Part shown: one piece after another, positions 27,691 to 36,590 of the stretch
How the letters are laid out: every line of letters starts with the position of its first letter
Position numbering within the stretch: position 1 is the first letter of the stretch
Source of the DNA: Rhodococcus sp. P-2
Lineage (GTDB): Bacteria > Actinomycetota > Actinomycetes > Mycobacteriales > Mycobacteriaceae
DNA: 64,000 bases
Reading direction: 5' to 3'
NCBI RefSeq assembly: GCF_016598535.1
Contig: NZ_CP066779.1
Location: 5,454,053-5,518,052 of the forward strand
The notes under the pieces: model-generated
Databases searched by the model: none
Seen by the model: the letters and a program-made list of their open reading frames with translations, nothing else
Told to the model about the DNA's origin: nothing
Program-made: the position numbers and the translations under genes

Positions 27691-29555
27691 GCGTTGGTCA
27701 CCTTTGCCGAAGCAGGAGCGGGAGTTTCGCCGATCAGCGTTCCGGCAACGGCATCAAGCTCTGCGACGACGCGCATGTCGGTCTCCAGACGCTTGATACG
27801 AGCTGAATGTTCACTCGACTCCAACTGCGCGGCTTCCTGCGTGGCGCGGAGGGATTCGTTGATCGAGCGCAGCGCCTGCTCGGCGATGTCGGTGAAATGA
27901 TCCCGCAGAAGCCGCTGCACCAGGCGGAGGCGATCCTTCGACTCCTTGCCCACCTGGAAGCTGACGTCGTCGGCAAACCGTCGGATAGCCGCTTTCGCCT
28001 CGGCCCGACGCTTGAGCACCTGCGCTTGCTTGTCTTCGCGATAAGCCTTGGTACCCAGCAGAACCCCGGCTCCGATCGAGATCGGGTTGACCAGTGCCAT
28101 GCCCATCATCGTGGTGATCAAGCCGAACATCAGGACGCCGCCGTACGAGCCGCGCATGCCGACCAGGACCTTCTGAGTGATCCCGATTCGGCCGGATTCG
28201 AGGTCCGACAACGCGCCAACCGGTTCCAGGAAACCGTCGGTGTCGGCAACGTCGAGATGCGGGAGCGCGACGTCGCCGGTCTCCGCAAAGTGCTGCGCCA
28301 CAACCTCTGCCAACCATTGAGCTCGATCGTGAGCCCACACGAAGTTGTCTCCGATAGCGGTGGCAATCTCCTGTTCGAGCCACTCCCCTACTACGTCCCA
28401 GTCCTTACCGGGATCGCCTTCGTCGACAGTCTCTTCGGCCTGGCGGGTGACCCGGCGCAACCGGTCCCGGAGGTCGTGATCGATGTCGGCGGCGAGGTCT
28501 GCAATGCCGTCGCCGAGGCTCTGTTGCCAGAGTGAGGTCTTCTTGTGCAGTTCCTCGGCCGCTGCTCGAGCACGCTGCAGGCCGGCGACCGCTGCCTGAG
28601 CTGTCGACGGATCCTTCAACGCCGCAAGCTCACTGCCCATCTCCAACGTCAGATGCGCTGCCGCGGAACGGACGTCCATCGCAACGGCGCGTCGAGTGTT
28701 CGACTCGGCACGCGCAACGACGTTGTCCCGCAAGAACTGATAGAGGTCCAAAAATCCGGATTCCGCTTCGAGTTCCTTGTCCTCCAGCCTCAGAGCGTGC
28801 GACCGCAGTACCGAGGAGATCGGAATGAGCGGCAGGTCCAACCCGGCTCGCTGGAGATGTCCGCGATCGGCGTCGAGGATCTGCCGCCAGTGCGGGTACA
28901 GATCGGTCTTGCTGATCAACCCGGCTACCGCAGGACACAGATTGACGACCTGGCGGATGAATCCCAGCTCCGGTTCGGTGAACTCCTGGCTGGAGTCCGA
29001 CAGAACCAACACTGCATCGGCCGCAGTGATCAATCCCAATGTTCCTGCAGCATGAGGATTTCCATGACCACCGACACCGGGGGTGTCGATCAGAACCAAA
29101 CCGTCGGCCAACAGAGGACTGGGAACACCCACTTCCACACGCAGAACTTCACGCCCTTCGGCGCGAGGCGTGGCCGGGGTGATCCCCATCAGTTCTTCGA
29201 GTGGGAGGGGCACCCGAATGGGCGCCGCACCCGGATCGGCGAGAATCAGTTCGGCGACCGCGGTCTCCGCGTGCTGAACGACCGTCGCCACGGCAGTGGT
29301 CTCGTCGTCACCGACCGAGCACACGTCGATGCCGAGCAGAGAATTGACGAACTGGCTCTTGCCCTGCTTGAGGGGTCCGACCACCACGATACGAATACGC
29401 GGATCATTGACTCTGACCTGAGCATTCTCGAGTCGGCGCACCAGATCCGTTCGCCCGAAATCCTTCGCCACGACTGCTGTTCGTTCGAGCAACGACGCCG
29501 TCGACGACGCGACGCGCGCCTTCCGACTGCTTACCTGACTCGCTGAATCACTCAT
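27687..29555 (-). CDS. iniA: IniA-like bacterial dynamin GTPase
   Basis: A 622-residue protein, near the length of mycobacterial IniA. G1 is GPLKQGKSQ at residues 60-68 and G3 is DTPGVGGHG. A helical stalk follows with KDPSTAQAAVAGLQRARAA. Near residues 460-500 a hydrophobic Gly-rich stretch (YGGVLMFGLITTMMGMALV) is the likely membrane-inserting loop. IniA remodels the inner membrane when the envelope is stressed. ATG at 29555 is taken because it begins a typical N-terminus; the 21 extra upstream codons lie beside an intergenic hairpin. Coupled to iniC. Confidence 0.9.
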   Translation of the reverse strand: MSDSASQVSSRKARVASSTASLLERTAVVAKDFGRTDLVRRLENAQVRVNDPRIRIVVVGPLKQGKSQFVNSLLGIDVCSVGDDETTAVATVVQHAETAVAELILADPGAAPIRVPLPLEELMGITPATPRAEGREVLRVEVGVPSPLLADGLVLIDTPGVGGHGNPHAAGTLGLITAADAVLVLSDSSQEFTEPELGFIRQVVNLCPAVAGLISKTDLYPHWRQILDADRGHLQRAGLDLPLIPISSVLRSHALRLEDKELEAESGFLDLYQFLRDNVVARAESNTRRAVAMDVRSAAAHLTLEMGSELAALKDPSTAQAAVAGLQRARAAAEELHKKTSLWQQSLGDGIADLAADIDHDLRDRLRRVTRQAEETVDEGDPGKDWDVVGEWLEQEIATAIGDNFVWAHDRAQWLAEVVAQHFAETGDVALPHLDVADTDGFLEPVGALSDLESGRIGITQKVLVGMRGSYGGVLMFGLITTMMGMALVNPISIGAGVLLGTKAYREDKQAQVLKRRAEAKAAIRRFADDVSFQVGKESKDRLRLVQRLLRDHFTDIAEQALRSINESLRATQEAAQLESSEHSARIKRLETDMRVVAELDAVAGTLIGETPAPASAKVTNA

Positions 29556-29591
29556 GAGCTTCGTTGACCCGCAATTCTTCCGGACTCGAAT

Positions 29592-29630
29592 ATCCGGCCC
29601 TGCGAACGCATAGCGCACGCAGGGCCGGAT
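29592..29630 (-). terminator. Hairpin between iniB and iniA (attenuator or processing site)
   Basis: A perfect 13-bp stem ATCCGGCCCTGCG / CGCAGGGCCGGAT with a 13-base loop sits in the 123-base gap between iniB and iniA. It has no T-run on the operon strand and lies 37 bases before the iniA start. Likely a partial terminator or RNA stabiliser that sets the iniB to iniAC ratio. Confidence 0.65.
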
Positions 29631-29678
29631 TTGTTACATCAGGTCATTTTGACCGATTTCAGTTCCTGCGTCAGCAGA

Positions 29679-31967
29679 TCAGGGATGCAGGTGATCGACA
29701 ACCGCAACCGGGTCGATGTGATCGACCGGCGCTGCAACCGAATCCTCGGCGAAGAGCGAGTGCCCGGCATCGGCGCTCAGTCCCGAATCGGAGCCCGAAC
29801 CGAAAGCATCGGTCGCATCGATCGACGACCACGGGTTCAGCGCACCGGTCAACGAACTCGTCAGGTCGGACACTCCGCTGACTGCTCCACCGAGTGATCC
29901 ACCCAGGTCAGCGACGCCGCCGCCGCCGCCAACGGTACCGCCACCGTCGACGGTGCCACCAGCAGCCGCGGCTGCGTCGGCACCGATCGAACCCGTCACG
30001 TCGGTAGCTGCTCCGACAGCCCCGCCGAGCGATCCACCGAGGTCGGTGACGCCGTTCAGTGCTGCGCCGAGCGACCCTCCCAAACCGGCTGCCGCGTTCG
30101 TGGCTGCGTCGAGACCTGCGGTTGCGTCGAGCCCTGCTGTTGCGTCCAGAGCACCGCCCACCGTCGCTCCGAGATCGCCGGTCACAGCACCGAGGTTCAG
30201 TCCGTCCGCCGCTATACCTCCGAGGTCGACGGAAGGCAGTTCAGCGGAGATCGGGCCAAGGTTCACTGCGCCGAGGTCGACGGAAGGCAGGTCGGCGCCG
30301 ATCGAACCGGTGTCGATTCCGCCGAGGTTCAGTGCCGTGTCCAGCGCTCCACCGAGTGCACCTTCGGCACCGAGAACGCTGTCGAGTGAGCCCCCCAGCC
30401 CGAGGCCGGCGCCCAGCGCACCGTCCAGCGCGCCGGTGAGGTCCGTGCCCACGGAACCGACAGCACCCAAGCCACCTGCACCTGCGAGAGCGGTGTCGAG
30501 AGCCGCAGCCACACCGGCGGCCAAGCCTGCTTCGCCGCCCAGGCCGAGTGCACCACCGAGGTCGATTCCGGTAAGTCCACCTGCGCCCAGCGCCGCGTCG
30601 AGGGCGCCGCCGAGTCCACCTGCGAGCCCGGCATCGACGCCGAGCGCCGAACCGAGGACGCCTTCGAGAGCCGTCGACAGATTCGCGCCGCCGCCCAGAG
30701 CCGCTGCGAGGTCTGCTCCGAGACCGCCTTCGATGTCGAGTGCTCCCCCGAGCAATCCGCCCAGTGCGCCGCCCAGGTCGGCTCCGACCGTTCCGCCGGC
30801 GCCGAGGGCACCGGAGAGTGCTGCGCTGAGCTGAGCGCCGAGGTCCGCGCCGCCGCCGAGTACGGCGTCAAGGTCGAGTCCTCCGCCGAGGCCCAGTGCT
30901 GCGTCGAGTGCGCCGCCGAGTGCAGTTTCCAATCCGCCACCGACGCCGAGTGCGCCGCCGAGTGCGCCGCTCAGGGCAGCACCGAGGTCGAGGCCGCCTG
31001 CGATATCGGTGAGGACGCCGACATCCGTGATCGCTCCGAGGACGCCGCCGAGCGATGCACCCAGATCGGCGCCGATCGTGCCGCCGGCTCCCAGGACACC
31101 GGAGAGCGCGCCGGACAATGCCGTGCTGAGGTCGCCCGTCAGAGCGCCGGCCAGATCCAGGCCGCCGCCGAGGGCAAGGGCGGATTCCAGAGCGCCGGTC
31201 AGGCTCGCCCCCAGTTCGCCGCCGATGTCGAGAAGACCACTGAGGTCTGCTGCGCCGCCGAGGAGTCCACCGAGAGCCAGTCCGAGATCGGCTCCGAGAT
31301 CGCCACCGATGGCGAAGACGGGTGCGAGAGCTCCGCTGAGCCCTGCCGTCAGGTCGAGTCCGCCGACCGCGCCGATCGCGGCGTCGAGGGCTGCTCCCAG
31401 TTCCGCGGTCAGGCCGCCGGTCACCCCGAGGGCACCGCTCAGAGCCGCGCTGAGCTGTGCGCCCAGATCGAGAGCTCCCTCGAGATCGAGTGCACCACCC
31501 AGACCGAGACCGGCTTCGATGACGGCGCCGAAGGCTGCACCGAGGTCGGCACTGATCTCGCCGCCGATGGCAAGCGCAGCACTGAGGGCTGCTGCGAAGT
31601 CGCCGACCAGGTCGAACTGGCCGCCGAGGGCTCCTCCGACTCCGAGGCCCGCGCCGGCGCCGAGCCCCAGGCTGCCGCCCAGACCGCCACCGAGACCACC
31701 GGTGAGGCCGCCGCCGATTCCGAGTCCGCCGCCGATCGCACCGGCAGCGGACGCGCCGGCGTTGACGATCGCGGACAGGTCGGCGCCGCCACCGGCAAAG
31801 AGGCCGGACTCGGCGACCAGCGGAGCGACCGCGACGATGTCGGCGGGGCTGACGTCGCACAGACCGGCAGCATTGAGGGCCGCAGTCGGGTTGGCGCAGT
31901 AGTTGGCAGCTGCCTCGTCGTCACGAAGTAGCCCGAGGATGAATTCGAGTACGGCGTTGGTTGCCAT
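29679..31967 (-). CDS. iniB: IniB-like giant Ala/Gly/Leu-rich repeat protein
   Basis: A 762-residue protein. The first 60 residues (MATNAVLEFILGLLRDDEAA, then CANPTAALNAAGLCDVSPADI) match the IniB N-terminal domain. The rest is a long chain of degenerate units such as LGGALGGGLDLG and LSAALSGALG, rich in Ala, Gly, Leu and Asp, ending with a unique acidic/His tail. Mycobacterial IniB is about 480 residues, so the repeat region here is expanded. No signal peptide is seen, and the role of IniB is not settled. Start at 31967 behind AGGAGA. First gene of iniBAC. GC-rich repeats make long false frames on the opposite strand. Confidence 0.88.
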   Translation of the reverse strand: MATNAVLEFILGLLRDDEAAANYCANPTAALNAAGLCDVSPADIVAVAPLVAESGLFAGGGADLSAIVNAGASAAGAIGGGLGIGGGLTGGLGGGLGGSLGLGAGAGLGVGGALGGQFDLVGDFAAALSAALAIGGEISADLGAAFGAVIEAGLGLGGALDLEGALDLGAQLSAALSGALGVTGGLTAELGAALDAAIGAVGGLDLTAGLSGALAPVFAIGGDLGADLGLALGGLLGGAADLSGLLDIGGELGASLTGALESALALGGGLDLAGALTGDLSTALSGALSGVLGAGGTIGADLGASLGGVLGAITDVGVLTDIAGGLDLGAALSGALGGALGVGGGLETALGGALDAALGLGGGLDLDAVLGGGADLGAQLSAALSGALGAGGTVGADLGGALGGLLGGALDIEGGLGADLAAALGGGANLSTALEGVLGSALGVDAGLAGGLGGALDAALGAGGLTGIDLGGALGLGGEAGLAAGVAAALDTALAGAGGLGAVGSVGTDLTGALDGALGAGLGLGGSLDSVLGAEGALGGALDTALNLGGIDTGSIGADLPSVDLGAVNLGPISAELPSVDLGGIAADGLNLGAVTGDLGATVGGALDATAGLDATAGLDAATNAAAGLGGSLGAALNGVTDLGGSLGGAVGAATDVTGSIGADAAAAAGGTVDGGGTVGGGGGVADLGGSLGGAVSGVSDLTSSLTGALNPWSSIDATDAFGSGSDSGLSADAGHSLFAEDSVAAPVDHIDPVAVVDHLHP

Positions 31968-32301
31968 GGCGGGTTCTCCTGAAGTTCGTTGACCGGGTTG
32001 TTGCCGGTGGGTTGTTGCCGGTGATCCGGAAACTGGTGCGCTGCCAGAGGTAGCGAGTGGAATCAACGCTAAGAACTTTTGCGGTGGGGGCCAACGGGGT
32101 GCACCCCCCTCATCTGCAGGGGCGGACGGGGAAGTCCCCTATGGGCTACGCACGGTCGGATTAGGGGATTTGCCCCGATTAGGGGATCGGCCCCCTACTT
32201 CTTCGCGACGCCTCCGATCCGGTAACGATCTTGGTCCTGAAACCGACATCGCAGACAACCGCGACAGTCCTTCTGTCGCCCACGACCAGGGGAGTTCGTT
32301 C
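31968..32301. promoter_or_regulatory. Divergent regulatory region of iniBAC and the Hsp70-like / iniR genes
   Basis: A 334-base interval without genes. It holds the palindrome GGGGTGCACCCC at 32096-32107, an inverted box TCCCCTATGGG at 32135-32145, two perfect-length tandem 18-bp units at 32159-32194, and CCCCCTA at 32191-32197. The last 16 bases before the plus-strand gene contain AGGGGAG, a good ribosome binding site. The cluster of TAGGGGA/TCCCCTA boxes is the obvious place for IniR to bind. Confidence 0.65.
32159..32194 (-). repeat. Tandem 18-bp repeat in the iniB promoter region
   Basis: Two abutting units, GATTAGGGGATTTGCCCC (32159-32176) and GATTAGGGGATCGGCCCC (32177-32194), differ at two positions. 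Each contains TAGGGGA, found inverted at 32135. Head-to-tail binding sites one and three-quarter helical turns apart would suit an oligomeric regulator. They lie about 190-230 bases upstream of iniB. Confidence 0.75.
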
Positions 32302-34029
32302 ATGGCGGCAGGGCTCGGCATCAGCATCGGTTCGGCCACTCTCGTAGCTGTCACCGACGGCTCGACCGGTGAAACGCAACAGGTCCGCTTACCCAGTGCA
32401 CTGCAATTGGACGACGGATCCGTCATCACCGGATTTGTCGAGCGCGTCGGCGACCCGATTCCGATACTTGCCGCCGACGGTACCGAGTACCGTGGCGAGG
32501 CTCTCGCGGCAACAGCGGTAGGCGCGCTCGTGGGCCAGGCGGACGGCGATGAAGGGACAACCGTTGTCCTGGCTCACCCGGTGGCGTGGAACCGCCACAC
32601 AACACGCACCATGGAGTCCGCGCTGGACGATGCCGGCGTTCACGGGGCTACTCTCGTCGCCGAACCTGCGGCCGTCATGGCGTGGCTCGCCGCTTCCGGA
32701 ACTGCTGTCAACGACGGTCTGACCGTCGTCTACGACCTCGGCGCTCGCTCGCTGGACGTCACGATGATGTCCACGACCGGCGGACGGAGCGAAATCTTCG
32801 GAAAGCCACTGCGCAGCGAGGACATCGGCGGCGACGAATTCGATCACCTCGTCACCGTGCACCTGCTCGATGCGGTTTCCGACCACTTCGCAACCCTTGA
32901 TCCCTTTGCTCCCGAGACGATTGCCGCGCTGGAAACTCTGCGCGAGAATGCCCGCGCAGCCAAGGAGGAGCTTTCCACCGAGACGGAAACCGTTGCCCGA
33001 GTGGCGCTTCCCGGCGCCCTGAGCGACATCCGACTCGTCCGTTCCGAGCTCGAGGATCTGATCCGGCCCGCCCTCACCGAATCGGTGGCTTTGGTGCGTG
33101 AAAGCCTGCGATCTGCCGGCGTCGAGTCCAGTGACGTAAATCAGGTTGTTCTGGCCGGAGGAAGCTCGTCCATTCCCCTAGTCGCCGAGCTGTTGTCTGC
33201 GGAGCTTCGTGTCCCGGTGATCGCCGACGCCGATCCAGCGTCGTGCGCGGCGTCCGGCGCCGCGGCCCTCGCACTCGACGCCAGAGACTCGCACGTGCCG
33301 GCCGCCGCCACTGCAGTGATTCCCGTCGAGCCGTCGCGCAAGCCCGCACCGGTTCCCACCTTCTCCACGCCGTTGATTGCCGAGCCGACCGAAGAAGAGA
33401 ACACGGCGACTCGACGCTCGTCGAGAGTGGGTGTCGTTGCTGCAGTGGTGGGAGCATTCATCGTGCTCGCCGCAGGCGGACTCGGAATCGGAACAGCCAT
33501 GGACAAGATCAACATTCCGTCCAGTTCGGCGAACACCACCAACGAGTCCACCTCGTCCACCGCTTCGACCACACCGGACTCTACTCCCGGCAGCACCACG
33601 GCAGCCGAAGCAGCAGGCACCGGATCCACGACTGCGAACAACGGCACTCAGAACAATCAGCCCGGATCTCCCGCTGCCGCAGCGGGTTCGACGACGGCGC
33701 CAGGGGCAGTGCCGGTTGCCGGCGCACCGGCTGGATCCGCGCCCGCACCGGGCGAGACCGCTCAGTCGGCGCCTGCACCTGCCGCACCCGGCGCCCCGGC
33801 TCCCGCACCAGCCCCCGGCCCGGCACCCGCGCCCGCGCCCGCCCCGGGAGCAGGCGTCGGAACCGGTATCGGTGATGCTGCGACCGGCATCGGCAACGGA
33901 GTCGGCGGTCTGGTCGACGGCGTCGGGAACGGAGTCGGCGGCGTGGTCGGAGGCCTCGGTAACGTCGTCGGTGGTGTCGGCAACGTGGTCGGTGGTGTCG
34001 TCGGCGGCGTCACCGCGCCGATCCGCTGA
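32302..34029 (+). CDS. Hsp70-like protein with a transmembrane helix and Pro/Ala/Gly-rich outer tail
   Basis: A 575-residue protein. Residues about 1-330 resemble the Hsp70 nucleotide domain: GISIGSATLVAVTDG (phosphate 1, with Ser for the usual Asp), EPAAVMAWLA, VVYDLGARSLDVTMM near residue 143 (phosphate 2, Gly-rich loop changed), GGDEFDHLV and VVLAGGSSSIPLV near 283. The Hsp70 substrate domain is absent. A single helix at about 375-398 (VGVVAAVVGAFIVLAAGG) is followed by a Ser/Thr-, then Pro/Ala-, then Gly/Val-rich tail expected outside the membrane. It is divergent from iniB and 14 bases upstream of iniR. A sensing or scaffold role is inferred. Confidence 0.8.
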   Translation: MAAGLGISIGSATLVAVTDGSTGETQQVRLPSALQLDDGSVITGFVERVGDPIPILAADGTEYRGEALAATAVGALVGQADGDEGTTVVLAHPVAWNRHTTRTMESALDDAGVHGATLVAEPAAVMAWLAASGTAVNDGLTVVYDLGARSLDVTMMSTTGGRSEIFGKPLRSEDIGGDEFDHLVTVHLLDAVSDHFATLDPFAPETIAALETLRENARAAKEELSTETETVARVALPGALSDIRLVRSELEDLIRPALTESVALVRESLRSAGVESSDVNQVVLAGGSSSIPLVAELLSAELRVPVIADADPASCAASGAAALALDARDSHVPAAATAVIPVEPSRKPAPVPTFSTPLIAEPTEEENTATRRSSRVGVVAAVVGAFIVLAAGGLGIGTAMDKINIPSSSANTTNESTSSTASTTPDSTPGSTTAAEAAGTGSTTANNGTQNNQPGSPAAAAGSTTAPGAVPVAGAPAGSAPAPGETAQSAPAPAAPGAPAPAPAPGPAPAPAPAPGAGVGTGIGDAATGIGNGVGGLVDGVGNGVGGVVGGLGNVVGGVGNVVGGVVGGVTAPIR

Positions 34030-34043
34030 CCGGACGGCTTTCG

Positions 34044-36479
34044 ATGAACCGTGACAGCGGCGCCGAATCGTCCTACATCGCGGGACTTTTGCGCGGCATC
34101 GACCTGACTGCATCGCCACTGCGCCTGTTCGTCACCGGGACCGACGCCAGCGCTCGACCCCAAGTGACGAGAGCGGTGCGGAAGAGAATCGAATCGGGTG
34201 ACAAGCCCGTGGTCACCGCAGTCACGCTTGACGCCCCGGTCGATGCGATCGTGGTGATCGCGGACGCGCAGGCTCTGACCTCCGACGAAATCCGCGCCCT
34301 GAACGAACTGGTTCACCGTGACGACCTCGGAGTTGTCATCGCCTCCGATCGGATCGATCCTCCACTCGCACCGATCTATTCGAACATCTCGAGTTTCGGC
34401 ACCGTCCTTCATCTGAACCCGTTGAACCGATCCGACATTCGGAAGATCGCCGCAGAGCGAAGAGTTCCGCTCGACGACCGTGCCGTGCTGGCGCTCGAGC
34501 ACCTTGCCGGTGGTTCCTTCGGGGCCGTCGAAGCGTATTTCGCCGCTGCCTCGGCGGGCCGCCCGGAAATGGCGACAGCCGTACGCACACACATCCTCCA
34601 TCAGGTCACAGCTCTGCATCCGATCGAGCGGGAGATCCTCGCGGTTTCACTCGCCGTCCCGGACATCGACGCCTTCGAACTCGATCTGGGACAGGAGAAG
34701 TTCAGCCTCACAGCGGCATTCGACCGAGCACTGGCGACCGGCCTTTTCGGTTCCCGATCACCTCTCGTCGCAAGCGTGCTGGCCGAGTCGACCAGCACCG
34801 CGCGCATCCGCAGCGAGCTGATCAGAATCGTCGAATCACGCGCGCACGCGCGAACTCTCGACGTCGACACCGCGCGAAAACTTTTCGACTCCGGCATCCG
34901 CCACCGCGACCTCGCGGCCGTACTACGAGACGCAGTCGACGGCAGCACACCGGCGGTCGCGGCAGATCTCTTTCGTCGCGTGAATTCGATCGAGGCTCTC
35001 GGCCTGGCCGACACGCTTCTGTACGCCCAGGTCTCGGCTCGAAGTGGTGACCTCGACACCGCTTGCCGCCTGGCCGATTCCGTCATCGCCGAACCCGATC
35101 CCGGCAACGCGCAACTGGCGGCGGCGGTACGAATCCGCGCAGCTTCATCCGCGGCGTGCGGCCAACTCGGCGCCGCTGCAGATCTCTACACCTGGCTCGG
35201 TCCGGAGCGCACCGGAACCGAATCCCCCTTCGCCGCAATCACCTTCCTCGGCATCGGCAAGGTCGACGACGCGAACGCAGCACTGACCGGAATCACCGGA
35301 TCACCGTCGAGTTCCACGGTCGGCGCTGCGACCCTGGCCAACGGACTGATGCAGTCGGTGACGGGAGTCGCACCGACTGCGCTCAACACGATGTCGCGCG
35401 CGCTCTCGCTCCCCGGCGGAGCAGACACATCTGCATTCCAGCCGGATTCCGCCCCGGCACTGGTAGCTCTTGCACTCCTGCACAACGGCGCCCACGAACG
35501 GGCCGCCACTGTCGTCTCGGCCGCGATCGCCGCCGTCGACGCAAGCAGCCACACGTGGGCACGGCTCCACATCCTTCGCGCCTGGATCGCGATGGTCCGC
35601 GGGCAGGACGCGGTCCTCGAGGGCCTTCCGGACGAGGTGGTCCGCGGCCCCCTCCGCGAGCGCGACTCACTGTTTCTACACGCGCTGATCGTCGGCCTCG
35701 CTCGTCGCACCGGCGATCTCGCTCAGTTACGTCGAGCTTGGTCGGGCGCGGCCGGCGCCCTCTCTTCGTGCAGCGTAGATCTCTTCAATCTCCTCCCCGT
35801 CGGCGAACTGTGGCTTGCCGCAGTGCGACTCGACGAGACCGAGCAGGTCGAGCATCTGGTCGACGACGCGCGCTCGCTCCTGCGCGCACTCGGTGAGCCG
35901 CCGCTGTGGTCTTCGCCGCTTCATTGGTACGGCGTCCAGGCATCGATCCTCGCGCAGTCACCCGCCGACCTCCTTCCGCATGCGCACGCACTCGCGGAAT
36001 CAGCCAAAACCCACACGTACGCAGCCGGTTTGGCGACCGCAGGCCGCCAGTGGCTCCTCCTCCTCCAGGGCAGCGTCGACGCTGACGATGTCGAAGCCGC
36101 GGCGCGGACGCTGAGTCGGATCGGACTCCCCTGGGACGCAGCCCGCCTCGCCGGCGAAGCAGCGCTCCGCACACCGGACACCAAATCGGCGACGGCATTG
36201 CTCCACGTCGCGCGCTCGCTTCGCACAGCGTCGACGGCCGAGGCGAACGGAACCGATTCGGCCGACAATGCGGCGCCACCGTCGGTACTGACCGAGCGCG
36301 AACAAGAAGTTGCCGAACTCGTCGTCGTCGGCCTGACGTACCGGGAAATCGGCGAACGTCTCTACATCTCCGCCAAAACCGTCGAGCACCATGTCGCACG
36401 CATCAAGCGTCGCGTCGGCGCGCAGTCTCGTTCGGAACTGCTCACCATCCTTCGTAGCATGACACCAATGAACAAATAG
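34044..36479 (+). CDS. iniR: IniR-like MalT-type regulator with a LuxR DNA-binding domain
   Basis: An 811-residue STAND-type regulator. The N-terminal ATPase region is degenerate (VTGTDASARPQVT where Walker A is expected; AIVVIADAQAL as Walker B-like). A long helical, TPR-like sensor region spans residues about 250-730. The C-terminal LuxR helix-turn-helix is LTEREQEVAELVVVGLTYRE, then SAKTVEHHVARIKRRVG. Size, architecture and position next to iniBAC match mycobacterial IniR (Rv0339c), reported to activate iniBAC in response to free trehalose. It begins 14 bases after the Hsp70-like gene, so the two form an operon. Confidence 0.82.
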   Translation: MNRDSGAESSYIAGLLRGIDLTASPLRLFVTGTDASARPQVTRAVRKRIESGDKPVVTAVTLDAPVDAIVVIADAQALTSDEIRALNELVHRDDLGVVIASDRIDPPLAPIYSNISSFGTVLHLNPLNRSDIRKIAAERRVPLDDRAVLALEHLAGGSFGAVEAYFAAASAGRPEMATAVRTHILHQVTALHPIEREILAVSLAVPDIDAFELDLGQEKFSLTAAFDRALATGLFGSRSPLVASVLAESTSTARIRSELIRIVESRAHARTLDVDTARKLFDSGIRHRDLAAVLRDAVDGSTPAVAADLFRRVNSIEALGLADTLLYAQVSARSGDLDTACRLADSVIAEPDPGNAQLAAAVRIRAASSAACGQLGAAADLYTWLGPERTGTESPFAAITFLGIGKVDDANAALTGITGSPSSSTVGAATLANGLMQSVTGVAPTALNTMSRALSLPGGADTSAFQPDSAPALVALALLHNGAHERAATVVSAAIAAVDASSHTWARLHILRAWIAMVRGQDAVLEGLPDEVVRGPLRERDSLFLHALIVGLARRTGDLAQLRRAWSGAAGALSSCSVDLFNLLPVGELWLAAVRLDETEQVEHLVDDARSLLRALGEPPLWSSPLHWYGVQASILAQSPADLLPHAHALAESAKTHTYAAGLATAGRQWLLLLQGSVDADDVEAAARTLSRIGLPWDAARLAGEAALRTPDTKSATALLHVARSLRTASTAEANGTDSADNAAPPSVLTEREQEVAELVVVGLTYREIGERLYISAKTVEHHVARIKRRVGAQSRSELLTILRSMTPMNK

Positions 36480-36495
36480 TTAGCTGCATATTGTC

Positions 36496-36519
36496 CGAAC
36501 GGTTGCATTTATCCGTTCG
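36496..36519 (+). promoter_or_regulatory. Inverted repeat after iniR
   Basis: CGAACGG and CCGTTCG enclose ten bases in an AT-rich stretch 17 bases after the iniR stop and about 70 bases before the next gene. The stem is short and lacks a T-run directly after it. It may be a weak terminator or an operator for the following gene. Confidence 0.4.
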
Positions 36520-36590
36520 AGTGATAGTTTTCACAGGAATCAGGGCATACATACCGAGCAAAGTTCGGTAACTGTGAAACGGGGATCGCT

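Noticed and set aside
29953-31902. Long plus-strand open frames rich in Pro, Ala and Arg opposite iniB
   Set aside because: They are the antisense of GC-rich Ala/Gly/Leu repeats, have no ribosome binding sites and show no family resemblance.
29679-31967. Repeat array as a CRISPR or VNTR locus
   Set aside because: Repeats are in frame, unequal in length and encode a patterned protein with an IniB N-terminal domain; there are no spacers.
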